A stretch of DNA of 30,027 nucleotides, taken from Bacteroidota bacterium. Lineage in GTDB: Bacteria; Bacteroidota; Bacteroidia; Chitinophagales; Chitinophagaceae. This document shows, in pieces, positions 23,361 to 30,027 of the stretch. Position numbers and translations under genes: made by a program. The notes under the pieces are model-generated. The model ran no database searches, was not told the DNA's origin, and saw only the letters and a program-made list of their open reading frames with translations. Positions within the stretch are counted from its first letter, which is position 1, and the number at the start of each line of letters is the position of its first letter. The stretch is taken from positions 1 to 30,027 of the forward strand of contig JAFAGR010000037.1 of NCBI GenBank assembly GCA_023422565.1. Reading direction: 5' to 3'.

Positions 23361-23389
23361 AAATCCCGGAAAGCGTCCGGGATTTCTTT
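23361..23389. terminator. Bidirectional terminator between convergent genes
   Basis: AAATCCCGGA at 23361-23370 and TCCGGGATTT at 23376-23385 form a perfect 10-bp hairpin. T-rich sequence follows on both strands (CTTT on the plus strand, CTTTT on the minus strand), fitting its place between the ends of two convergent genes. Confidence 0.85.
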
Positions 23390-23406
23390 ATCTAAGTTGC
23401 TACTAA

Positions 23407-23922
23407 TTAGTAAGCATATATTACCCGGCTTCCATTTGCATCATAATAATAGGCTGATCTGTTTCCGGTGAGAATGCGGTAGATAATTTCGGAACTTGAA
23501 GGCCGCTCTATTCTTTCGTAAGAAGCAGGGGAGACGCGGTCTCTGTTGAAAATGTCAGTCCATATGTTCCCCGGAAGCTGATCTCTTGTTATCACCGTGC
23601 GTGTATCACGACGATCTCCGTTTGCATGATAAACGGCGGTAGAGCGCCATCCTCCATTGTTGAAGGTGGCATAATAATCTCCTTTGTATTTTCTCCAGGT
23701 TATATTAGACGCAGCCGGGTAGTCTCTTCGCAAAGCCGCTTCTACTTTTTTAGGTTGATGATTGCTATACCTGCCGGTGGAAGGGTTTTCCGTTGCCTTC
23801 CTGTGTTGCGCTTTTTTTACCTTCTCCTTTCCCTTTCCCTGCCTCTTTTCATTTGACCTTCCCTGCGCGTATCCGGTAACAGTAAGTGATACTGCCGCCA
23901 ATGCCAGAATAAGTATTTTCAT
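23407..23922 (-). CDS. Secreted basic protein with PepSY-like domain
   Basis: 171 residues from the ATG at 23922, which gives a clean signal peptide (MKILILALAAVSLTVTGYAQ, cut after about residue 20). A TTG start further upstream would spoil it. Residues 21-55 are very rich in Lys, Arg and Gln. The following region (about 57-110) has AALRRDYPAASNITWRKYKG, typical of the PepSY-like periplasmic family of Bacteroidota (DUF2874), with a second related segment after it (LPGNIWTDIF). No enzymatic motif is visible. It ends at a bidirectional terminator. Confidence 0.75.
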   Translation of the reverse strand: MKILILALAAVSLTVTGYAQGRSNEKRQGKGKEKVKKAQHRKATENPSTGRYSNHQPKKVEAALRRDYPAASNITWRKYKGDYYATFNNGGWRSTAVYHANGDRRDTRTVITRDQLPGNIWTDIFNRDRVSPASYERIERPSSSEIIYRILTGNRSAYYYDANGSRVIYAY

Positions 23923-24043
23923 AACTGTTGTTTTTTGGTGTACTATCTGTAACAACTATGCCAAAGTGCGGGCTCCGTTTCTTTTAACGTTTAGTATAGG
24001 AAGCGCACAAGGTTAGGATCAATCGAGGAAACTGTTGAGGCTG

Positions 24044-24676
24044 TTAATTAGAGGAAGTATCTAAATTGTTGTAATGAATTTCCGTAGATGGTTTTGATCT
24101 TCCGTCGATCAACTTTGAAGGAAGGGTACAAATATTCAGGAACTTCTCTTTTGGCACATGCTGGAATGATTTAACAGGATAGGCGCAGAACAGCGAAAAT
24201 TTTTCGTTGGCGTGGAGGTTAGCCCACAACACTTGCAGCTTGGCAGTGGCTTCATAAAAACCATTCTGCCATAGTTCTGAAACCATTTCTCCAAAGGCAC
24301 GAACATGCCTGCCATCCTTAGCTGCGGCGCAAATTAGGCCATTAATGTAATTATTGAAAAGTTCTTCGTCAGGTATACCATCAACCATGAAGTTTGAAAG
24401 GGCGGTATTAACGTCTACCGTTAAGATTCTTCCTGATGCTGCAAGTTCTTCTACTCTGAAATTCTGATTCTTCAGCCTTGCATTGAGTGAGTCAAGATGT
24501 TTTTTTGTTGCGATGATCACGATACTGTCTCCGGAAAGTAAAGCGCATCCGGCGTAACCTTCAAGAGTATCAAGAAAAACCTTTTCGTTTTCGTACAATT
24601 GAACCAGGTGATCGTTTCGTGCTATATCTCCCCAGAAAGTTTGCAAGTCAGATTTCTTCCATTCTCTGTGCTCCAT
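24044..24676 (-). CDS. Stand-alone MEDS-domain (DcmR-like sensory) protein
   Basis: The 210 residues are almost entirely one MEDS domain, found in the methanogen/methylotroph DcmR-type sensors. Seen: HLVQLYENEKVFLDTLEGYAG, GDSIVIIATKKHLDSL, ILTVDVNTALSNFMVDGIPDEELF, the conserved RHVRAFGEMVSELWQNG and FSLFCAYP. In other proteins this domain is fused to histidine kinases, regulators or DNA-binding parts. Here no output domain is fused and no kinase gene is adjacent. The short tail after residue 185 is polar. A TATCTTTC at 24708-24701 (minus strand) may be its -7 element. The ligand is unknown. Confidence 0.82.
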   Translation of the reverse strand: MEHREWKKSDLQTFWGDIARNDHLVQLYENEKVFLDTLEGYAGCALLSGDSIVIIATKKHLDSLNARLKNQNFRVEELAASGRILTVDVNTALSNFMVDGIPDEELFNNYINGLICAAAKDGRHVRAFGEMVSELWQNGFYEATAKLQVLWANLHANEKFSLFCAYPVKSFQHVPKEKFLNICTLPSKLIDGRSKPSTEIHYNNLDTSSN

Positions 24677-24842
24677 CAGTATTTCCGCTGCTTGTTGGTT
24701 GAAAGATAAAATTAGGTAAAAATACGCAGGGAAAACGGTTAAATTACGAGGTAATGTTTACACATATTAGTGCAATTGAAAGTTTTCAGATAACAACGTT
24801 TAACATCAGCCAATTATCCTTCAATTCTAATTTAAACAAATA

Positions 24843-26786
24843 TCACAATTTTTCACCGGCAATTATATTGACAATCTCAGGGTCTAGCAGGGTAGAAGTA
24901 TCACCCAGGTTAGCGGTTTCTCCTTCGGCGATCTTTCTGAGGATCCGTCGCATGATCTTTCCGCTTCGTGTTTTGGGCAGGCCTTTCACAAATTGAATTT
25001 TGTCGGGTTTTGCAATCGGACCAATAATTTTAGAAACCGTGTGCGAAATATCTTTTCTTGCCAATTCCTCATCATCGATTCTGCCCGAATAAATAACATA
25101 GGCATAAATTCCCTGGCCTTTTATATTATGCGGGAAGCCCACCACTGCGCTTTCCACAACACCGGAGTGCATGTTGATCGCATTTTCTACCTCTGCCGTG
25201 CCTATCCTGTGTCCGCTAATATTTAAAACATCGTCTACCCGGCCCGTTATTCTGTAATTACCATCTCTATCTTTCATCGCCCCATCGCCTGTGAAATACA
25301 TTTCCGGGAAGGTGGCAAAATAATTGGTCCGGCAGCGTTCATGGTCTCCATAGGTAGTTCTTAGAATTCCGGGCCAGGGTGCTTTGATACAGAGGTTTCC
25401 CTTAAGCAAGCCTTCCGCATCGTATTCATTAACCTCGGCACCATTTTCATCAACCAATACCGGTTGAACTCCGGGAAGCGGAAGTGTGGCCCAGCCCGGC
25501 CGTGAAGGCGTTATGCCGGCGAGATTACTTATAAGGCATCCGCCTGTTTCTGTTTGCCACCAGGTATCTACTATCGGGCATTTTTCTTTTCCTACTTCCT
25601 CATGATACCATTTCCAGGCTTCTTCATTAATGGGTTCTCCCACCGTTCCAAGAACTTTAAGGCTGGAAAGTTCTTTTTCCTTTAAAGGATCGGTACCAAA
25701 GCCCATCAGGCTGCGAATGGCTGTAGGTGCAGTATACAGGCAGTTAACGTTGTGCTTTTGAACGATATCCCAAAACCGTCCGGCATCCGGCCAGGTAGGA
25801 ATTCCTTCAAAGATCATGGATGTAGCACCAGCTAACAGTGGCCCATAGACGATGTAAGTATGTCCCGTGATCCAGCCAATATCTGCCGTACAAAAATGAA
25901 CTTCGCCCTGCTTATATTGAAACACGTTCACAAAAGTATAAGCGGCCCAAACCATGTAACCGCCAACAGTATGTACAACTCCCTTTGGTTTGCCCGTAGA
26001 GCCTGACGTGTAGAGTATGAACAATGGATCTTCTGAATCCATTTCTACTGCAGGAAATGAGACCATCCCGTTTTTTTCAACCTGGTTTAAAGCAAATTCC
26101 ATTTCATCTTCCCACCAAACGTCCCTACCTTTTATCATGGATACGGGTGTACGCGTTCTGGTATAAACAATAACCTTTTTAATATTCCTGTATCCCACAA
26201 GTGCATCATCTATAATATCTTTTAATGCAATATCCTTTGCACCCCTGTATGCACCGTCGCAGGTGATTATAAATTCTGCCTGTGCATCATGCAGCCTGTC
26301 TGCAATACTTTGCGCACTAAAACCTCCAAAGATCACACTGTGAATAGCGCCGATTCGGGCACAGCCCAATACCGCGTAGGCGAGTTCGGGCACCATACCC
26401 ATGTAGATGCACACGCGGTCTCCTTTTTTCACCCCATTATTCACCAACATTTGTGCAACCTGGCAAACTCTTTTGTGAAGCCGTGCGTAGGTGACAACGC
26501 GAACTCTTTCTTCCGGGTTGTTCGGCTCCCAGATAAAAGCGGGATCATCAGCACGGTGCGGTAAATGCCGGTCTATGCAGTTTTCGGTGATGTTCAATTT
26601 GCCTCCGCCAAACCATTCAATCTTTGGCTCGGTAAAGTTCCAGTCTAATACACGTTCCCACTTCTTCTTCCAATCGAAATGCCCGGCTACTTCGCCCCAA
26701 AAATTTTTTGGATCCTCCACGCTTCTTTTATAATCATTGTCGTATTGCTGCCTGCTCATAATTTGATATGGATAACTCATGCGCAT
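24843..26786 (-). CDS. acs: Acetyl-CoA synthetase (AMP-forming)
   Basis: Activates acetate to acetyl-CoA through acetyl-AMP. The 647 residues are the standard length. The P-loop-like YTSGSTGKPKGVVH lies at about 264-277, WWQTETGG is the adenylate-binding A5 motif, and YFTGDGA and GRVDDVLNISGHRIG follow in order. The catalytic Lys610 in TRSGKIMRR is the residue acetylated by Pat-type regulation in relatives. The gene lies 41 bases after the methyltransferase gene on the same strand; I see no strong promoter between them, so they may share a transcript. Confidence 0.97.
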   Translation of the reverse strand: MRMSYPYQIMSRQQYDNDYKRSVEDPKNFWGEVAGHFDWKKKWERVLDWNFTEPKIEWFGGGKLNITENCIDRHLPHRADDPAFIWEPNNPEERVRVVTYARLHKRVCQVAQMLVNNGVKKGDRVCIYMGMVPELAYAVLGCARIGAIHSVIFGGFSAQSIADRLHDAQAEFIITCDGAYRGAKDIALKDIIDDALVGYRNIKKVIVYTRTRTPVSMIKGRDVWWEDEMEFALNQVEKNGMVSFPAVEMDSEDPLFILYTSGSTGKPKGVVHTVGGYMVWAAYTFVNVFQYKQGEVHFCTADIGWITGHTYIVYGPLLAGATSMIFEGIPTWPDAGRFWDIVQKHNVNCLYTAPTAIRSLMGFGTDPLKEKELSSLKVLGTVGEPINEEAWKWYHEEVGKEKCPIVDTWWQTETGGCLISNLAGITPSRPGWATLPLPGVQPVLVDENGAEVNEYDAEGLLKGNLCIKAPWPGILRTTYGDHERCRTNYFATFPEMYFTGDGAMKDRDGNYRITGRVDDVLNISGHRIGTAEVENAINMHSGVVESAVVGFPHNIKGQGIYAYVIYSGRIDDEELARKDISHTVSKIIGPIAKPDKIQFVKGLPKTRSGKIMRRILRKIAEGETANLGDTSTLLDPEIVNIIAGEKL

Positions 26787-26827
26787 TATTATTCAAATAA
26801 AAAAAATTAGATACCTCGTTGAAATGC

Positions 26828-27466
26828 TTAGTGTTTTGTTGCCGTGAACCGAATTACACTTCCCGTTCCATTATGGAAATCTCCTTCGTTAAGTTCTATT
26901 TCGGTTTCAACCAATTCACTAAAATCATATTCACCAAAATCGGCGAGAATTTCTTCTTTGGAAAACAACATTTCTATTTCTTTTGGTCCGCCCACCTTTG
27001 CATTGCGGGCGAGGCAGGCAAGATGATTTTTACTGAAAGCTTCTAATATGACGGTGCCACCCGGCTTCAAAAATTTTGAGAGCGCCCTATGGTACTTAGA
27101 TTTTAGCGGGGCCGGGAAATGGGCATATATCAGCGCCATTACGTCAAAATAGAGTTCCGGATATGAAAGCTCTTCAACTCTGCCTACCTGGTAAGTGATT
27201 TTTACCTTCTTTTTATTCGCGAGCATTATCGCCTTCTTTCTTCCTTCCTCACTGATATCAAAGGCGAAAACCTTCCAACCTTTCCCGGCTGCATACACAG
27301 CATTCCTTCCTTCGCCTTCCGCAGGAAGCAATAAGTTGCCCGGCTTAAGCATGTCCAGTTTTTCCTTGAAATACCTGTTTGGTTCCTCTCCGTATGCAAA
27401 CGTTTTTGAGCTATACCGGTCGTTCCACCTGTTTTTCCACTCCGTCTCCATGAATAGTATTTTCAT
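26828..27466 (-). CDS. Class I SAM-dependent methyltransferase (TehB-like)
   Basis: A 212-residue Rossmann-fold methyltransferase of the tellurite-resistance TehB/thiopurine-like group. The SAM-binding motif I lies in NLLLPAEGEGRNAVYAA, slightly divergent from the usual GCGxGRNA type. Next are VFAFDISEEG (motif for ribose binding) and the FLKPGGTVILEAF motif. The substrate is not known. A second ATG at 27451 (giving METEWKNRWN at the start) is an alternative that is closer to relatives of this group; the outer one is kept here. It precedes acs on the same strand. Confidence 0.85.
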   Translation of the reverse strand: MKILFMETEWKNRWNDRYSSKTFAYGEEPNRYFKEKLDMLKPGNLLLPAEGEGRNAVYAAGKGWKVFAFDISEEGRKKAIMLANKKKVKITYQVGRVEELSYPELYFDVMALIYAHFPAPLKSKYHRALSKFLKPGGTVILEAFSKNHLACLARNAKVGGPKEIEMLFSKEEILADFGEYDFSELVETEIELNEGDFHNGTGSVIRFTATKH

Positions 27467-27517
27467 AAAGTTAACCGAATCTTATATTTTTTAAGACGAT
27501 TCCATACAAATCAAACC

Positions 27518-27525
27518 TATATTTG
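27518..27525 (+). promoter_or_regulatory. -7 element upstream of the DUF2236 gene
   Basis: TATATTTG is an exact TAnnTTTG match, 31 bases before the ATG at 27557. A clear -33 element was not found. Confidence 0.55.
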
Positions 27526-27556
27526 CACTTGGAAAGTACTTTGAAATACAAAGTTG

Positions 27557-28336
27557 ATGATTGCAAATGCTAAATTTTTTGTTCCGGAAGGATCAGTTGT
27601 TCGTGAAATATGGGGCAAGGGAGACACTATACTTTTCATTTTCGCCGGTGCGTCCGCAGAATTCGCATTGAATAAGGCTGTTGACTGGCTGTATTTCACG
27701 GGGCGCCTTCCCGCAGATCCTCTGGGCCGGTTATTCTCAACGGTTGAATATGCCCGGCAAATCGTTTTTTCATCTGAAGCAGATGCAAATAAAGCCATTG
27801 ATAAAATCACTTCAATTCATAATGCGGTTGAAGAAAGCAGGGGAGCGAAGATTCCCGACTGGGCCTACCGGGACGTATTGTTTATGCTGATCCATTATTC
27901 AATGGCTTCCTTCGAAGTTTTGGAAAGGAAAATGACAGATGGGGAAAAGGATGAATTGTTTGATGTTTTCTACAGAATGGGATCGCGCATGAACATAGCG
28001 GGTTTGCCAGGTGATTTTGAATCGTGGAAAGAAATGAGGCAACAACATTTGGAAGCGAACCTGATCAGGAGCCCTTTTACTATTGATCTATATAAACAAT
28101 ACAGGAAGCATTTGGGAAAACTACGGTTTAATATTTTAATTGAAACCCAAAAAACGTTGGTGCCTGCGCATGTATCTCGATTATTGCAGATTGGGAAAGT
28201 TCGATGGGTTGTACCATTGCTATTTTTTTACAAACTGACCAGGCGTGCCGGCATGAAATCGTTTGTCAGAAACATATTTCTCCCTTTGAATTACAAGAGA
28301 GAAATAGAAAACCTGGACAGAAGGGTTTCTGCATAA
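27557..28336 (+). CDS. DUF2236 / MpaB-type oxygenase-like protein
   Basis: 259 residues from the ATG at 27557; the TTG directly before it adds only one residue. Matches the DUF2236 family, which includes the catalytic domain of MpaB and latex-clearing rubber oxygenases. Seen: GDTILFIFAGASAEF at 22-36, DPLGRLFSTVEYARQIVF, the family His in SIHNAVEES (His88), and PDWAYRDVLFMLIHYSM (His113). Heme binding through His is established for some relatives; the substrate of this one is unknown. It has its own promoter, and its end is 20 bases from convergent queD. Confidence 0.83.
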   Translation: MIANAKFFVPEGSVVREIWGKGDTILFIFAGASAEFALNKAVDWLYFTGRLPADPLGRLFSTVEYARQIVFSSEADANKAIDKITSIHNAVEESRGAKIPDWAYRDVLFMLIHYSMASFEVLERKMTDGEKDELFDVFYRMGSRMNIAGLPGDFESWKEMRQQHLEANLIRSPFTIDLYKQYRKHLGKLRFNILIETQKTLVPAHVSRLLQIGKVRWVVPLLFFYKLTRRAGMKSFVRNIFLPLNYKREIENLDRRVSA

Positions 28337-28356
28337 AAGATAAAGATCCAGAGGGA

Positions 28357-28713
28357 TCATTTCCCTTCGTACACAGCTCCGGATGTTGGCGTTTCATGTA
28401 ATTCAATTTTTACAAGTGATGGAATTTCAGGTTTAATTTTATTCCATAGCCAAATGGCTATCATTTCACATGTAGGATTTTCCAGGCCGGGTATAGTGTT
28501 TAATAATTTATGATCGATACTATCCACAATAGGACTGATCACCTTTTTCATTTCGGAAAAATCCATTACCCAACCGAGATGTTCATCAAGTTCACCCTTA
28601 AGATGTACGATCATTCTATACGTATGTCCATGAACTTCCTTGCATTTATGGCCTTCAGGTACGTTAGGCAGGTAGTGGGCAGAATCAAATGAAAACTGTT
28701 TAAATACGATCAT
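28357..28713 (-). CDS. queD: 6-carboxy-tetrahydropterin synthase (QueD / PTPS family)
   Basis: Forms 6-carboxy-5,6,7,8-tetrahydropterin in the queuosine (7-deazaguanine) pathway. The 118 residues fit the short bacterial enzyme. The zinc ligands His13, His28 and His30 and the catalytic Cys24 are visible (CKEVHGH at 24-30). SIDHKLLN and the C-terminal ELHETPTSGAVYEG, with its pterin-binding Glu, complete the family pattern. A pyruvoyl-tetrahydropterin synthase role is possible but less likely in this phylum. queC and queE are not in this window. The -7 element ends five bases before the ATG, suggesting a leaderless message. Confidence 0.92.
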   Translation of the reverse strand: MIVFKQFSFDSAHYLPNVPEGHKCKEVHGHTYRMIVHLKGELDEHLGWVMDFSEMKKVISPIVDSIDHKLLNTIPGLENPTCEMIAIWLWNKIKPEIPSLVKIELHETPTSGAVYEGK

Positions 28714-28717
28714 TTCG

Positions 28718-28725
28718 CAAAAGTA
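28718..28725 (-). promoter_or_regulatory. -7 element of the queD promoter
   Basis: On the minus strand the sequence is TACTTTTG, an exact TAnnTTTG match, separated from the ATG at 28713 by only four bases. With the normal spacing the transcript would begin at or next to the start codon. Confidence 0.55.
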
Positions 28726-28761
28726 AAATTTCCGGGGTAGACTTCAAAGCATGATGATTCA

Positions 28762-30027
28762 TCATGACTCTCCATTCGATCTCTTAACCAGCTTATACAC
28801 TTCAAACCATAGAACAGAAACTGCGGCAACAAGCGATGAGAAGGCTATTTCCCCGATTGTAAGGGAAGTTACGCCGAAGAAGGCCGATAAAGGTTTAATG
28901 AAAAGAATGGCTAATAGAAGGCCCAATGCGGCAACGGTAACGGCCACGAGGAGACGGTTCCTGTATCTGAATGATTCAATTATGCTGTAATAGAAAGATC
29001 TGTTGGTAAAACTAAGAAACACATTCGCAAAGATGAGCGTAGAAAATACTATTGCCCGCGTTTTCTCTTCATCGCCTCCCTCTTGTAATGTATGTTGATA
29101 TGCGAACAGTACTCCTGCAGTGATCATCAAACCTTGAAATATACTAACAAAAAGTTCTTTAAAATTCAGGAAAGTGTCGGTGAGTTTCCTTGGATTCTGA
29201 AGCATCGTATTTCTTTCCATCGGTTCGTTTTCATAAACTATTGAGCATGTTGGCCCCATGATCAATTCTAAAAAAATCACATGAACCGGCGTGAAGATGT
29301 TAGGGTAGGCCCATCCTAAAAATAACGGAAGTGATACTGTGAGAATGATCGGTATATGGATGGAAATAATGTATTGAACTGCTTTCTTGAGGTTAGTATA
29401 AATTCTCCTGCCCTCGGCAATCCCGGTGATGAGCTTGCCCAGATCATCATTTGTGATCACTAAGGAAGAAGCGGCCTTTGCGATCTCGGTTCCTTTAGTT
29501 CCCATTGCCACACCAATATGCGCCGCCTTTAAAGCAGGCGCATCGTTTACGCCATCGCCCAGCATAGCTACAACTTCACCGTTTTGTTTTAAAGCATTCA
29601 CCACTTTCAATTTTACTTCAGGGAACATTCTTGTAAAAAGTGTGTGACCATGGGCAATCTTTCTAATTTGATCGTCTTGCGCTTTGTTAATCTCACTTCC
29701 ATTTACAGGAAGCGTGTTGTTAATTACCCCTGCCTGCAGCGCGATCGCGTTAGTGGTATCTGCATTATCCCCGGTGATCACCTTTACTTTGATACCTGCC
29801 TGGTAGATTTTTTGAAAAACTTCTCTTATGTTCTTCTTCGGAGGATCGTAGAAAACGGTGAATCCTAAAAATTCAAACTCGAAGTTTTTTTGATCTTTAG
29901 GGAATTCACTGCCCGGAAAAGAAGCCTTTGCAACGCCGAGAACCCGGAAGCCCTGATCTCCAAAGAACTTTATCGTCGTTCGTAATTTTTCTTTATTGCT
30001 TGCGGAAATGGTTGATACGGCTAAAAT
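28762..30027 (-). CDS. P-type cation-transporting ATPase, calcium-ATPase-like (5' end outside window)
   Basis: The frame is open from the right edge to the TGA at 28762, giving the C-terminal ~421 residues; the GTG near 29781 is inside the protein and is not a start. Visible are the end of the nucleotide/phosphorylation region with FYDPPKKNIREVFQKI, the ITGDN motif, and MLGDGVNDAPALK with the hinge-forming GDGVND. About six C-terminal membrane helices follow, with NEPMERNTM in the loop. The order and sequence resemble P2A (SERCA/PMCA-like) pumps, so Ca2+ export is likely but inferred. The phosphorylated Asp (DKTG) lies outside the window. Confidence 0.92.
   Translation of the reverse strand: MLAVSTISASNKEKLRTTIKFFGDQGFRVLGVAKASFPGSEFPKDQKNFEFEFLGFTVFYDPPKKNIREVFQKIYQAGIKVKVITGDNADTTNAIALQAGVINNTLPVNGSEINKAQDDQIRKIAHGHTLFTRMFPEVKLKVVNALKQNGEVVAMLGDGVNDAPALKAAHIGVAMGTKGTEIAKAASSLVITNDDLGKLITGIAEGRRIYTNLKKAVQYIISIHIPIILTVSLPLFLGWAYPNIFTPVHVIFLELIMGPTCSIVYENEPMERNTMLQNPRKLTDTFLNFKELFVSIFQGLMITAGVLFAYQHTLQEGGDEEKTRAIVFSTLIFANVFLSFTNRSFYYSIIESFRYRNRLLVAVTVAALGLLLAILFIKPLSAFFGVTSLTIGEIAFSSLVAAVSVLWFEVYKLVKRSNGES

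Noticed and set aside
29779..29781. GTG at 29781 as the start of the P-type ATPase
   Set aside because: The frame continues without a stop to the window edge with matching ATPase sequence (FYDPPKKNIREVFQKI), so the GTG codes for an internal Val.

Overview
The window looks like ordinary chromosome from a member of the Bacteroidota, most likely the Chitinophagaceae or close relatives. Reasons: several genes are preceded by the TAnnTTTG -7 promoter element of that phylum rather than by Shine-Dalgarno sequences. The families DUF4294, DUF4382, PepSY-like and BshB1 are typical of it. One lipoprotein carries an acidic surface-export signal (SDDND after the lipid Cys), and the base composition is moderate (estimated by eye, low 40s % GC). 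I see no phage, plasmid, insertion sequence, CRISPR array or integrase.

Layout. 1-689: the start of a YitT/DUF2179 membrane protein that runs off the left edge. 797-1172: RNase P RNA (rnpB) with a clear promoter. 1214-4297 (minus): Nudix hydrolase, CorA-type metal transporter, dapF and a nucleoside phosphorylase, closely packed and probably one operon. 4380-4450: tRNA-Cys with its terminator, then a small membrane protein and a short degenerate repeat. 5029-6678: glnS. 6755-8560: a front-end-type fatty acid desaturase with bshB1 (bacillithiol synthesis). 8712-12401: ccmE, ccmF and a DUF4294 protein. 12522-13984 (plus): a ureohydrolase and a small membrane protein, overlapping tail-to-tail with an OsmC/GNAT pair. 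15038-17676: an ATP-dependent DNA ligase and its partner beta-CASP exonuclease. 17693-19665: small stress and accessory genes. 19851-20951: a delta-9-type desaturase. 21132-24676: exported or lipid-anchored proteins, a PaiB-like flavoprotein and a lone MEDS-domain sensor protein. 24843-27466: acs and a methyltransferase. 27557-28336: a DUF2236 oxygenase-like protein. 28357-28713: queD. 28762-30027: the C-terminal part of a P-type cation ATPase that runs off the right edge.

Together these are housekeeping and envelope or redox functions: cytochrome c maturation, bacillithiol, OsmC and FMN split-barrel proteins, two membrane-lipid desaturases, and lysine/peptidoglycan precursor, queuosine and acetate metabolism. 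No obviously new multi-gene system is visible. The points most worth a second look are the CXXXY form of CcmE, the ligase/exonuclease pair without its usual helicase and PdeM partners in the flanks, the stand-alone MEDS protein, and cis-elements upstream of the delta-9 desaturase and the ureohydrolase.
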